A stretch of 17,362 bases of DNA from JBOGJI01 sp050747865 (GTDB lineage: Bacteria > Acidobacteriota > Thermoanaerobaculia > Multivoradales > JAHEKO01), in contig JBOGJI010000176.1 of the NCBI GenBank assembly GCA_050747865.1, positions 1 to 17,362 on the forward strand, given 5' to 3'. Each line of letters begins with the position of its first letter. The first letter of the stretch is position 1. Of this stretch, positions 6,654-14,750 are shown one piece after another. Both the position numbers and the translations under genes were made by a program. Below the pieces are notes generated by a model. The model saw only the letters and a program-made list of their open reading frames with translations, was not told the origin of the DNA and ran no database searches.

Positions 6654-7639
6654 CTTCACCACGCGATCCACACCCCGCGGTCGCCGTCGTCACCGGCGCC
6701 GCGGGCTTCATCGGCCGGCACCTGGTGCGCCGGCTGGTTGCGGACGGCTGGCGCGTCCGGGGAGTCGATCGGCACCCCGCACAGGCCTTCCCGGAGAGCC
6801 CCGAGATCGAGTACCACGCGCTCGACATCCGCGACGCTCCGGCGATGGCGGAGGCGATTCGGGGCGCAGACACGGTCTTCCACCTGGCCAGCGCTCACCT
6901 CGAGCTGCGCGCGCCCAGGGGTTGGTACGAGTCGGTGAACGTCGCGGGTGTGGACACGCTGGTCGCGGCCTGCGCTCGGCAGGGAGTGCGCCGGCTCGTC
7001 CACGCGAGCAGCGTGGGGGTGTACGGCCACGTGGCCCACCCTCCCGCGGACGAGGACGCTCCCAAGCACCCCACGAGCGAATACGAGCGGACCAAGCTCC
7101 TTGGCGAGCAGGCGGCTCTCGAACGCGCCGAGAGGGAAGGGGTGTCGCTGGTCGTGCTGCGCCCCGGCTGGGTCTACGGGCCGGGATGCCCGCGCACCGC
7201 GAAGCTCCTGCGGACGATTCGCCGGGGAAGGTTCTTCTACGCGGGGGATGGATCGAACCTCCGACACCCCATCTACGTCGCCGATGCCGTGGAGGCTTTC
7301 CTCCTCGCCGCGCAGGCGCCGGAGCCCGCGGCCGGCCGCCCCTACCTGATCGTGGGACCGCGCGCCGTCACCGTCCGCGAGCTGGTGGAGACGTGCGCAC
7401 GCGTCCAAGGTGTTGCGGCGCCGATCCGGCGCCTGCCCCGGCCGCTGGTGCGGGCGCTGGCCCTGGCCGTGGAGATGGGATTTCGGGCCCTCGGGCGGCA
7501 ACCCCCGATGTCGCGCCGCTCGCTCGCCTTCTTCGAGCACGACAACGCGTTCACCGGGCGGGCAGCCGAGGAGCGCCTGGGGTTCCGGCCGCGGGTGGAG
7601 CTGGAGGAGGGACTGCGGGCCACGCTGGCGGCGCTATAG
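6650..7639 (+). CDS. NAD-dependent epimerase/dehydratase (extended SDR)
   Basis: The 329-residue protein is an extended short-chain dehydrogenase of the nucleotide-sugar epimerase/dehydratase type. The dinucleotide-binding loop GAAGFIG is at 16-22. An ALDIRD acidic segment follows near 62, then VFHLAS, the HASSVGVYG segment with its catalytic Ser, and the Tyr-Lys pair Y145xxxK149 (YERTK). RPGWVYGPG follows as the substrate-side loop. The length is normal for the family and all catalytic residues are present. The start ATG overlaps the methyltransferase stop (ATGA), so the two are translationally coupled. The likely job is making or altering a sugar nucleotide for the glycan locus, but the reaction cannot be named. 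The stop overlaps that of the convergent carbamoyltransferase. Confidence 0.9.
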   Translation: MTSPRDPHPAVAVVTGAAGFIGRHLVRRLVADGWRVRGVDRHPAQAFPESPEIEYHALDIRDAPAMAEAIRGADTVFHLASAHLELRAPRGWYESVNVAGVDTLVAACARQGVRRLVHASSVGVYGHVAHPPADEDAPKHPTSEYERTKLLGEQAALERAEREGVSLVVLRPGWVYGPGCPRTAKLLRTIRRGRFFYAGDGSNLRHPIYVADAVEAFLLAAQAPEPAAGRPYLIVGPRAVTVRELVETCARVQGVAAPIRRLPRPLVRALALAVEMGFRALGRQPPMSRRSLAFFEHDNAFTGRAAEERLGFRPRVELEEGLRATLAAL

Positions 7640-9394
7640 GCGCTTCGCTTGGCTTCCGATCGGGCCCTTCACCATGAAATCGCCGAGCGCGATCCAGTCG
7701 AGCGAGCTGTCGAGGAAGGCTCTCACCGCGTCGTCGGGCGTACGGACGATAGGCTCCTCGTGGATGTTGAACGAGGTGTTGATCACCGTCGGGCGGTCGG
7801 TGAGGCCCTCGAACTCCCGGATGATGCGGTAGAGAGACGGATTGTCGTTTTCCCGCACGAGCTGCGGCCGGGCGGTGTTGTCCACGTGCACCACACCCGC
7901 GCACCTCTCACGCATGATCGGCCGGCAAGGGTACGTGATAGTCATGAACCGGGCCGCGTCCAGCGAGTCGCCGTCGATGTCGAACAAGTCGCGGGCGGAT
8001 TCCCAGCGCGCCGCTGGCGCGAAGGGCATGAATTCGGTGCGCCTCAACATGTCGTTCAGCCAGTCGTTGACAGACGGATCGCCCGGCTGGTACAGGATGC
8101 TGCGGTTTCCAAGCGCCCGGGGGCCGTATTCCATCCGACCGGCGAACCTGGCCACGACGTTCCCCTGGGCCAGCCGCTTCGCGATCTCCGTCTCCACCGT
8201 GCCGGGGGAGGCGTGAAACTCGAGCCCCGCACGCGCGAGCGCCTCGGCGATCTCACGTTCCGAATAGCCGTTGCCCAGGTAGATGTTCGGCAGGTCGCGG
8301 GGCAGGTACGGCTCGCCCGAGTGTCGCCAGAGGGCGCCCTGCTGGGCCAGCGCGGCGCCTACAGCCAGCCCCTCGTCGGACATGGCCGGGTGGACGAACA
8401 CGCGATCCACGCCCGGCAGGCGCTGGATCTCCTCGTTTATGCGGACGTTGGCGAACAATCCGCCGGCGAGCGCCACGTTCCGGTGCCCCGTTTCCGCGGC
8501 CCAGTGGGCGACGTAGGCGGTCGCCACGTCCTCGGCGACCTTCTGGATCGATGCGGCGAGGTCGGCGTGCGTCCAGCCCCGGGGCAGCTGCGACCGGATC
8601 CGCTCGAGCGCCTTGTTGAAGAGGACCTTGCCGTCATTGTGCAGGTGCCCGTTGCGGCAGGCGATCATCCCCGCCAAGAGCTCGCGGTACAACGGCTGGC
8701 CGGTGGCGGCGAGGCCGGTGATCTTGCCCTCGTGTCGTTTTGCCTTGTAACCGCAGAGGGCGGTGACGTAGGCGTAGTAATTGCCGAGCGAATCGTACGA
8801 ATCCACCGTGTTCAGCTTCCTGAGATGTCCTCCCCTGGCGCTGTACACGTGCGAGCTGTGACCGTCACCGCCGCCGTCCATCGTCACGACGAGGGCGTCG
8901 TCGTACTGGCTCGTGTAGTAGGCAGACGTCGCGTGCGCGTAGTGATGGGACACGAAGCGCGGCCTGGCGGCGATCGAGAGCTCGTCGCGCAGGATCTCCG
9001 CGATCCGCTTGCGCCGGTACGCGTACACCGGTGTGCGCAGCGCGTGGTACGCCTTCTTGAGCCCCGGAACCCGGGGCGCGATGCCGCCGAAGCGCGAGGC
9101 AAACTTGAAGAAGGCCGTGCTCACGTCCCCGTCTTCGCCACGCGCCTCGAACCAGCCCGGCCACGGAAGAACGTCTTCGTGGAGCTCCATGTTGACCTGG
9201 GCGACGGCGACATGACCGATGTCCTCCGGCGCGGTGCCGGTCAGTCGCATGACTTCCCTGATGGACTCTCGCGGGAAACCCCGGGCCAGCTTGATGCGGA
9301 CGATCCGCTCTTCGTTGATCGCGGCGAGGATCCTGCCGTCCTCGATGATCGCCGCACCGCTGGTCTGGCCGTCCGTGATTCCCAGAATTCGCAT
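7634..9394 (-). CDS. Carbamoyltransferase of the NodU/CmcH/TobZ family
   Basis: The 586-residue protein should move a carbamoyl group from carbamoyl phosphate, through carbamoyl-adenylate, to a sugar hydroxyl. The N-terminal Kae1-like domain opens MRILGITDGQTSGAAI and carries the metal-binding HHYAH at 150-154, followed by MDGGGDGHSS (172-181). The C-terminal domain contains GRMEYGPRALGNRSIL and FMPFAPA, the family's signature. The length is normal. The ATG at 9394 fits the conserved family start and has GGGAAA just upstream. A GTG at 9430 would add 12 residues and overlap the preceding glycosyltransferase stop as GTGA, so it is a real alternative. With glycosyltransferases and deacetylases around it, the acceptor is probably a sugar of the exported glycan. 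The last codon and stop overlap the epimerase stop. Confidence 0.93.
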   Translation of the reverse strand: MRILGITDGQTSGAAIIEDGRILAAINEERIVRIKLARGFPRESIREVMRLTGTAPEDIGHVAVAQVNMELHEDVLPWPGWFEARGEDGDVSTAFFKFASRFGGIAPRVPGLKKAYHALRTPVYAYRRKRIAEILRDELSIAARPRFVSHHYAHATSAYYTSQYDDALVVTMDGGGDGHSSHVYSARGGHLRKLNTVDSYDSLGNYYAYVTALCGYKAKRHEGKITGLAATGQPLYRELLAGMIACRNGHLHNDGKVLFNKALERIRSQLPRGWTHADLAASIQKVAEDVATAYVAHWAAETGHRNVALAGGLFANVRINEEIQRLPGVDRVFVHPAMSDEGLAVGAALAQQGALWRHSGEPYLPRDLPNIYLGNGYSEREIAEALARAGLEFHASPGTVETEIAKRLAQGNVVARFAGRMEYGPRALGNRSILYQPGDPSVNDWLNDMLRRTEFMPFAPAARWESARDLFDIDGDSLDAARFMTITYPCRPIMRERCAGVVHVDNTARPQLVRENDNPSLYRIIREFEGLTDRPTVINTSFNIHEEPIVRTPDDAVRAFLDSSLDWIALGDFMVKGPIGSQAKRL

Positions 9395-9426
9395 GCGCTT
9401 TCCCGAATCCTGCTGGACTCTCTCGC

Positions 9427-10350
9427 TCACCGGGTACCCCCGTCGGACCTCGGGCGGCGGTGGGCCTCCCGGACGCCGCGCCAGGAGCCGACGATGGCGC
9501 CGATGTTGCCTCGCCTCGCCTCGCGCCAGGTCAGACGCACCAGGATGAGCGGGATCCCCAGGAGGAAGAACCCGGCCTTCTCCAACCAGCTGCCGTGACG
9601 TCGCAGGAAGCGGAGCCAGTTGCGCGCTTTGACCCGAGCGTAGTCCTCCGTATAGCGGCCGCCGCCGTAGGTGTGGACGACCTCGTGATAGGCGAGGGCG
9701 GCAGGGGTGTAGAGGGCGACGAAGCCCCGCTTCCGGAGGCGCAGTGAGAAGTCGAGATCCTCCGGGCCCACGGGGTGGAAGATCTCGTCGAAGCCGCCGA
9801 GCTCCCAGAACAGGTCGGCGCGCACCATCATGGCGCCCCCTCCAGCGATGCAGGGCCGGGGGACGTCGTATTGCCCGCGGTCGACCTCCAGCCACCCGAT
9901 CGGCCGAGTGAGGCCGCGCCAGAAGCTCACCTGACATCCTCCGCCGTCATTGATCAGCTCGGGTCGGTCCAGCAGGCGCAGCTTCGCCTGCGTCTGTCCG
10001 ACGCGCGGGTCGGCGCGCATAGGGGCGACGAGGGCGTCCAGGTAGCCGGCGGTGACGACGAGGTCGTTGTCGACGAACGCCAGGTACGCGGGATCGAACC
10101 GCTGTCGTGCCAGTGCCGCGGCCGCGTTGCGGCCTCCGGCGACGCCGAGGTTGTCGGGCTGCCAGTGGACGTGCACCTCCGGGAAGCGATCCCGGATCGC
10201 CTCCGCGGTGCCGTCGGTCGAGCCGTTGTCCCAGACCAGGAAGGGAAGGCGCCGGCGCTCCTCGGCCGAGAAGCTGTTCAAGGCGCGCAGCGTCGCCTCC
10301 CGCTGATTCAGGGTCAAGATAAGCACGGCTACCACCGTGGCGTCGGACAT
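9427..10350 (-). CDS. Family 2 glycosyltransferase
   Basis: The 307-residue protein is a GT-A fold inverting glycosyltransferase of family GT2. Residues 6-13 form the first strand (VVAVLILT). WDNGSTDGT (D41) binds the nucleotide. NLGVAGGRN (67-75) is the usual loop. VDND (D94-N95-D96) is the DxD metal site. GPEDLDFSLRLRKRG (near 195-210) contributes the catalytic acidic pair. A basic, partly hydrophobic tail (FFLLGIPLILVRL) may contact the membrane. The start at 10350 is chosen because it precedes the first strand and has AAGGAAGGGA about 9 bases upstream; an ATG at 10395 would add 15 residues. The stop overlaps a possible GTG start of the carbamoyltransferase (GTGA). The donor and acceptor sugars are unknown. 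Confidence 0.9.
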   Translation of the reverse strand: MSDATVVAVLILTLNQREATLRALNSFSAEERRRLPFLVWDNGSTDGTAEAIRDRFPEVHVHWQPDNLGVAGGRNAAAALARQRFDPAYLAFVDNDLVVTAGYLDALVAPMRADPRVGQTQAKLRLLDRPELINDGGGCQVSFWRGLTRPIGWLEVDRGQYDVPRPCIAGGGAMMVRADLFWELGGFDEIFHPVGPEDLDFSLRLRKRGFVALYTPAALAYHEVVHTYGGGRYTEDYARVKARNWLRFLRRHGSWLEKAGFFLLGIPLILVRLTWREARRGNIGAIVGSWRGVREAHRRPRSDGGTR

Positions 10351-10412
10351 ACCTCGAGTCCCTTCCTTGCTAGTATGTCGCGAGACACGCGGCATCCGGG
10401 AGGAGATGAGAG
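10351..10412. promoter_or_regulatory. Divergent promoter region between the two glycan sub-operons
   Basis: Only 62 bp separate the starts of the minus-strand GT2 gene and the plus-strand GT4 gene, so promoters for both must lie here or inside the coding ends. TAGTAT at 10371-10376 is a fair -10 candidate for the plus strand; the same spot read backwards gives CATACT for the minus strand. No good -35 boxes are seen. Ribosome-binding sites stand at both ends: GGGAGGAG before 10413 and AAGGAAGGGA before 10350. Shared control of the two directions is inferred. Confidence 0.35.
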
Positions 10413-11540
10413 ATGCGGATCGGCATCATGCTCCGGTCCCTCGATGAGAAGGGTGGGATAGGAGTCTACACGCGGGGCATCCTCACGGAGCTGCTGGCTC
10501 GAGGGACGGAGCACGAGTTCGTACTCCTCTACCGGAACCCGGAGAATCTCGGGCTCCACGACTCCCTCGCCCACGTCACCGAGCGCGTGGTCCGCGCCCC
10601 CCATCAAACCCTATGGGACCAGGTGGCGATTCCGCCCGCCTGCCGCAGGGAGCGGATCGACGTCCTCTTCCACCCGAAGTTCACGGTGCCGCTCGCCGCT
10701 CCCTGCGCCACCGTGATGGTCGTACACGGCGCCGACTGGTTCATCCCGGAGCAGGCCAGGTTCTACGGGAGGTTCGACGCCTTCCAGGTCCGTCGGCTCA
10801 TGCCGCTCTACTTTCGCAAGGCCGCGGCGGTCATCTCCGTCTCCGAGCACACGACGGAGAACTTCCATCGCGCCCTTGACCTGCCCCCGGGGAAGCTGAG
10901 GACGATCTACTTCGCGCCGGCGAAACACTTCCGCCGGGTGGAGGACGTGGGCGTCCTGGCGGAGGTTCGCGCCCGCTATGCGCTTCCCGAGCGCTTCATC
11001 CTGACCCTGACCAAATTCAACGGCGGGGACCGCAAGAACTTCCGCGGCGTGGTCGAGGCCTACCGGCGCTGTCACGGGGCCTTACCGCACAAGCTGGTGG
11101 TCGGCGGCAAGGACGCCCAGCGGCTGCGCGGTTCCTACGACATCCCAGACCAAGGGTGGGGCGCCGACGTGGTCTTTCCCGGCTGGATCGATCAGCGGGA
11201 CCTTCCGGCGGTCTACTCGCTGGCCGATCTCTACCTGTACCCGTCGAATCTCGAAGCCTTCCCCATTCCGTTGACCGAGGCCATGGCTTGCGGCACCCCG
11301 ATCTTGACCTCCGACCGCAATGGTCTCGAGGAGATCGCAGGACCGGCCGCCCTGATGGTGGACCCGGAGGATCCGGAGGCGATCGGCGACGGGATCCTCG
11401 AGGTGCTGCGCGACCCGGCCCTGGCCTCGGCGCTGTCACAGGCCGGGCTGGAACGGTCGCGGCGCTTCTCCTGGGAGCGCTGCGGGCGCGAGACGCTGGA
11501 AGTGCTGGAGCGGGCGGGCTCGGCGCGGGAGAGGGCATGA
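10413..11540 (+). CDS. Family 4 glycosyltransferase (GT-B fold)
   Basis: The 375-residue protein is a retaining GT-B glycosyltransferase of family GT4. The N-terminal half begins MRIGIMLRSLDEKGGIGVYTRGIL, with the acceptor-side GGIGVYT loop at 14-20. The C-terminal half starts around FILTLTKFNGGDRKNF (near 195) and carries VFPGWIDQRDLPAVYSLAD and the donor-binding EX7E motif, E281-E289 (EAFPIPLTE), followed by ACGTPILTSD. The length is normal and no key residue is lost. A strong GGAGGAG lies 8 bases before the ATG. It begins the third transcription block and its stop overlaps the next start (ATGA). The sugar transferred is unknown. Confidence 0.93.
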   Translation: MRIGIMLRSLDEKGGIGVYTRGILTELLARGTEHEFVLLYRNPENLGLHDSLAHVTERVVRAPHQTLWDQVAIPPACRRERIDVLFHPKFTVPLAAPCATVMVVHGADWFIPEQARFYGRFDAFQVRRLMPLYFRKAAAVISVSEHTTENFHRALDLPPGKLRTIYFAPAKHFRRVEDVGVLAEVRARYALPERFILTLTKFNGGDRKNFRGVVEAYRRCHGALPHKLVVGGKDAQRLRGSYDIPDQGWGADVVFPGWIDQRDLPAVYSLADLYLYPSNLEAFPIPLTEAMACGTPILTSDRNGLEEIAGPAALMVDPEDPEAIGDGILEVLRDPALASALSQAGLERSRRFSWERCGRETLEVLERAGSARERA

Positions 11541-12301
11541 CGCCGAGCGCGGGGCGCGGGCGGCGGGGGCTGCGGCGCCTCGTCCGGCGGCTGCTACCCT
11601 GGCCCGTGCGGCGGTCGCTGGTCCGCGCCTCCCGGTGGCCGCCGGTGGGGACCGTCGACCTCGGCGACCTGCGGCGCGTCACCCCGGTCAGCCGTTCGTG
11701 GGGAGGAGACCGGGGGCTGCCGGTGGACCGTCACTACATCGAGCAGTTCCTGGCCAGGTGGAGCGCCGATATCCGCGGGCGCGTGCTCGAGATCGGCGAC
11801 AACGCGTACACTCTGCGCTTCGGCGGCGATCGGGTCGAGCGCAGCGACATACTCCACGCCGCGCCCGGTAATCCCAAGGCCACCTACGTCGACGATCTCG
11901 CCAGCGGAAGCACGCTGCCGGACGCGACGTTCGACTGCGTCGTCTGCACGCAGACCCTGCATCTGATCCCGGACCTGGCCGGCTCGCTCCATACCCTGCA
12001 CCGCATCCTCAAGCCGGGAGGTGTGCTGCTCGCCACCGTGCCCGGGATCAGCCAGATCTACCGCGACGAGGAGGGACCCTGGGGCGACTACTGGCGGCTG
12101 ACGGACCGATCCGCCAGGTGGCTGACCGAGCAGAGCTTCGGGCGCGGCAACGTGGAGGTCGCGGTCTACGGCAACGTGCTCGCGGCGATCGCGTTTCTCC
12201 AGGGTCTGGCAGCGGAGGAGCTGGAGCGCGAGGAGCTCGAGGCGCGGGATCCGGACTACCAGGTGTCCATAGGGATGCGCGCGGTGCGGGCGGATTCGTG
12301 A
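11537..12301 (+). CDS. Class I SAM-dependent methyltransferase with non-canonical motif I
   Basis: The 254-residue protein begins with an Arg-rich segment (about 8-35), then has a methyltransferase core. The position of the SAM-binding loop reads VLEIGDNAYT (83-92), lacking the usual GxGxG, followed by a DRVERSDILHA segment and a DDLASGSTLPDATFDCVVCTQTL motif (near 120-140). LHRILKPGGVLLATVPG gives the post-motif III region. This EIGDxxYT/RSDxLH variant is one I associate with polysaccharide gene clusters, often next to deacetylases, as here. It overlaps the GT4 gene upstream (ATGA) and the deacetylase downstream (GTGA), so the three are tightly coupled. The substrate is probably a glycan intermediate; whether it still binds SAM needs testing. 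Confidence 0.8.
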   Translation: MTPSAGRGRRGLRRLVRRLLPWPVRRSLVRASRWPPVGTVDLGDLRRVTPVSRSWGGDRGLPVDRHYIEQFLARWSADIRGRVLEIGDNAYTLRFGGDRVERSDILHAAPGNPKATYVDDLASGSTLPDATFDCVVCTQTLHLIPDLAGSLHTLHRILKPGGVLLATVPGISQIYRDEEGPWGDYWRLTDRSARWLTEQSFGRGNVEVAVYGNVLAAIAFLQGLAAEELEREELEARDPDYQVSIGMRAVRADS

Positions 12302-13245
12302 GGACAGAGGGTCGATCTGGCGTGCATCGGGTGCGGCGGGCCTGGAACCTGATGCGGGCGCGATGGCGAGGTGGCGCGGTCGTGCTCCTCTACCACCGCA
12401 TCGCGCGGGTGGAGCACGATCCCTTCGCGCTCTGCGTCACCCCGGAGAACTTCGCGGCCCACATCGCCGTCATGGCGCGCTTCGCCCGCCCGACCAGGCT
12501 CGCCGATCTGGCGCCGTCGGCGCCGGGTACCGGTCCGCGATCGGTGGTCGTCACCTTCGACGACGGGTACTCGGAGATCCTCACCCTCGCCCTGCCCATC
12601 CTCCAGCGGTTCGGCGTGCCGGCGACGGTGTTTGCCGTCTCGGGCGCCCTCGGGCGAGTCTTCTGGTGGGACCGGATGATCCACATCCCGCCGGCCGTCG
12701 CTCGCGCCCACCTGGAAGCGACCGGCGAGCGGTCTGCCGGTCGCGAGAATCGCGCCGCCGCAGGCGTCCATCGTCGCCTGCATCGGCTGCTGAGCGGGAT
12801 GGCGGAGGAGGAGCGGGATGCCCTCATCGGACGGCTGTCGGAGGATCAGGCAGATGGCCTGCCGCCGCCGCGTTCCCTCACCGGCGAAGAGCTGCGCCGT
12901 CTGCACGCCAGCGGATTGTTCGAGATCGGAGGACACACGCACAGCCATCCGGACCTGAGCAGGCTCGACGCGGCAGCGCAGGTAGAGGAGATCGAGCGCA
13001 GCCGGAGCGTCCTCACGCGATTGCTGGACGCTCCGGTGACCAGCTTCGCCTATCCCTTCGGCACCTTTGCCCACTTCGACGGGGCTATTGTGGACAGGGT
13101 ACGACAGGCGGGATACGAGCGGGCCTGCACGGCAGAGCCGGGAGTGGTGACCGGACGCGAGGCTCCGTTCCGCCTGCCGCGGCTATGGGTTCAGGATTGG
13201 AGCGAAGACGAGCTCGAGAGGCGCTTGAAGGCATGGCTGCGTTGA
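12298..13245 (+). CDS. Polysaccharide deacetylase (NodB homology domain, CE4)
   Basis: The 315-residue protein is a carbohydrate esterase family 4 deacetylase that removes acetyl groups from N-acetyl sugars using a bound metal. VVLLYHRIA opens the domain. Motif 1 is TFDDGY (86-91; D88 base, D89 metal ligand). Motif 2 is HTHSH (213-217; H213 and H217 metal ligands). FAYPFGTF is motif 3, and PRLWV lies near the end. An insert of about 60 residues between motifs 1 and 2 (WWDRMIHIPP onwards) is common in glycan-cluster members. No signal peptide is visible, so a cytoplasmic role before export is likely. The GTG at 12298 is chosen for its GTGA overlap with the methyltransferase; a GTG at 12322 or ATG at 12352 are alternatives. 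Confidence 0.88.
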   Translation: MRTEGRSGVHRVRRAWNLMRARWRGGAVVLLYHRIARVEHDPFALCVTPENFAAHIAVMARFARPTRLADLAPSAPGTGPRSVVVTFDDGYSEILTLALPILQRFGVPATVFAVSGALGRVFWWDRMIHIPPAVARAHLEATGERSAGRENRAAAGVHRRLHRLLSGMAEEERDALIGRLSEDQADGLPPPRSLTGEELRRLHASGLFEIGGHTHSHPDLSRLDAAAQVEEIERSRSVLTRLLDAPVTSFAYPFGTFAHFDGAIVDRVRQAGYERACTAEPGVVTGREAPFRLPRLWVQDWSEDELERRLKAWLR

Positions 13246-13261
13246 CGGACCATCGATTCCC

Positions 13262-14737
13262 GTGAGCGAACCCATCGCCAGGCAAGCCGGCTCGGCGCTG
13301 TTCTGGAAGGCGACCGAACATGGTGGCGTCAAGGCCATCATGGTCATCCGGCTGTTCATCCTGGCTCGCCTGCTCTCACCGGACGACTTCGGGCTGATGG
13401 CCGTCTCCCTGGTGGCCGTGGAGATCCTGGCCGGCTTGACCGATTTCGGCATGATCCCGGCGCTCGTCCAGCGTCCGCACGCGGATTCCCGGCATTACGA
13501 GGCCGCCTGGACCGTCGGACTGCTGCGCGCCCTGGTGATCTCGGGTGCGGTTCTGGTGTCGGCCCCCCTGGTGGCGCGGATGTACGCCGAGCCGCGGGCG
13601 GTCGCCTTGATCCAGGTCATCGCCTTGCGTCCGCTGCTCGAGGCCCTGGCCAGCGTCAAGGTGGCGGAGCTGATTCGTGATCTACGGCTTCGCTCCCTGA
13701 CCTACATCCGTCTGCCGGAGGCGATCGTGAGCGCGGTGGTCGCCGCGGGCCTGGCTCCCTTGCTGGGGGTGTGGGCCCTGGTGTGGGGCGCCTTGACCGG
13801 GACGGCCACGGTCGTGGTGCTTTCGTACTGCGTAGCACCCTGGCGGCCACGCCTATCGCTGGATCGCGAGGCGACCCGGTCGCTCATCCAGTTCGGCCGC
13901 TGGCTCTATCTGGCCGGCGTCATCGGGCTGGTCAGCAGCTCCCTGGTGAGTCTCATCGTCAGCCGCCAGCTCGGCACCGCCGCGCTCGGGATCTATACCC
14001 TCGGCGCCCGCCTGGCGTACCTGCCCGCGGAGATCTCCGGCAGCGTGATCCCCGACGTGACGTTTCCACTCTACGCCCGCCTGCAGCGCGACCTGCGGAA
14101 GATGGCTCGCGCCTTCCGTTCCGTCCTCGTCGGCTCGTTCGCCCTGTTGCTTCCCAGCAGCGTGCTGTTGATCGCCCTCGCCCCCGCTCTGGTCGGCGAC
14201 GTGCTGGGGCCGAAATGGGACGCCACGGTGCCCATCATCCGCATCCTCACCGTCGTCAGCATCATCGGCTTCCTCGGCGACGCCATATTTCCTGTCTTGA
14301 AGGGCGTCGGCAAGCCGCGCCGGCTCGCCGTCGTCGAAGCGGTGCAGACTCCCGTCCTGATCGCCTGCCTCTACTTCTTCTCCGCCCATTGGGGATTGCC
14401 CGGAGCCGCCCTGGCTTCCGTACCGGCGGTGGTCGCGGCACAGCTCATGTATTGCTGGTTCGCCAAGGACTTGCTCGCCGACTCCGTCGGGAGCGCCCTC
14501 AGACCCCTGCTGGTCATCGCCGCGCTGTCGGCGGCGGGCGGAGCTGCTGCCTGGGGGCTGTGCGCCCTCATGCCGGGGCTGTTCGGCCTGGTCGTGGCGG
14601 CGATGCTCAGCCTGGGTGGGGTCGCGGTGATATTCTGGTCGGTGGCTCAACGATCCGATCTCGGCTTGCTGGACGACCTGGCTCTGGCCTTTCCGGCGCT
14701 CGCCGGGCGACTCCGTCTCACCAACAGAAGATCCTAG
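13262..14737 (+). CDS. Wzx-like oligosaccharide flippase (MOP superfamily)
   Basis: The 491-residue protein is a polytopic membrane protein of the polysaccharide transporter (PST/Wzx) group, which flips lipid-linked oligosaccharide across the inner membrane. It opens RQAGSALFWKATEHGGVKAI and then shows about 12-14 hydrophobic segments, for example AAGLAPLLGVWALVWGALTG and LVGSFALLLPSSVLLIALAP. The LSPDDFGLMAVSLVAVEIL segment near 37-55 is typical of the family (L-xP-x-D-F/Y-G-L). The length is normal. The start is GTG with no obvious Shine-Dalgarno, 16 bases after the deacetylase stop. Its presence implies a flippase-dependent assembly route, yet no Wzy polymerase or chain-length regulator is seen nearby. 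Confidence 0.9.
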   Translation: MSEPIARQAGSALFWKATEHGGVKAIMVIRLFILARLLSPDDFGLMAVSLVAVEILAGLTDFGMIPALVQRPHADSRHYEAAWTVGLLRALVISGAVLVSAPLVARMYAEPRAVALIQVIALRPLLEALASVKVAELIRDLRLRSLTYIRLPEAIVSAVVAAGLAPLLGVWALVWGALTGTATVVVLSYCVAPWRPRLSLDREATRSLIQFGRWLYLAGVIGLVSSSLVSLIVSRQLGTAALGIYTLGARLAYLPAEISGSVIPDVTFPLYARLQRDLRKMARAFRSVLVGSFALLLPSSVLLIALAPALVGDVLGPKWDATVPIIRILTVVSIIGFLGDAIFPVLKGVGKPRRLAVVEAVQTPVLIACLYFFSAHWGLPGAALASVPAVVAAQLMYCWFAKDLLADSVGSALRPLLVIAALSAAGGAAAWGLCALMPGLFGLVVAAMLSLGGVAVIFWSVAQRSDLGLLDDLALAFPALAGRLRLTNRRS

Positions 14738-14750
14738 ATAGGGGTCGCCC

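Noticed and set aside
7649..9598. Plus-strand frame of about 650 codons opposite the carbamoyltransferase
   Set aside because: Val/Arg/Gly-rich with no motif; the minus strand encodes a full-length family member with signatures in both domains.
12118..12297. Upstream extension of the deacetylase frame by about 60 codons
   Set aside because: The extension lies entirely inside the methyltransferase gene and is Gly/Arg-rich shadow sequence; the GTGA overlap at 12298 is a better start.
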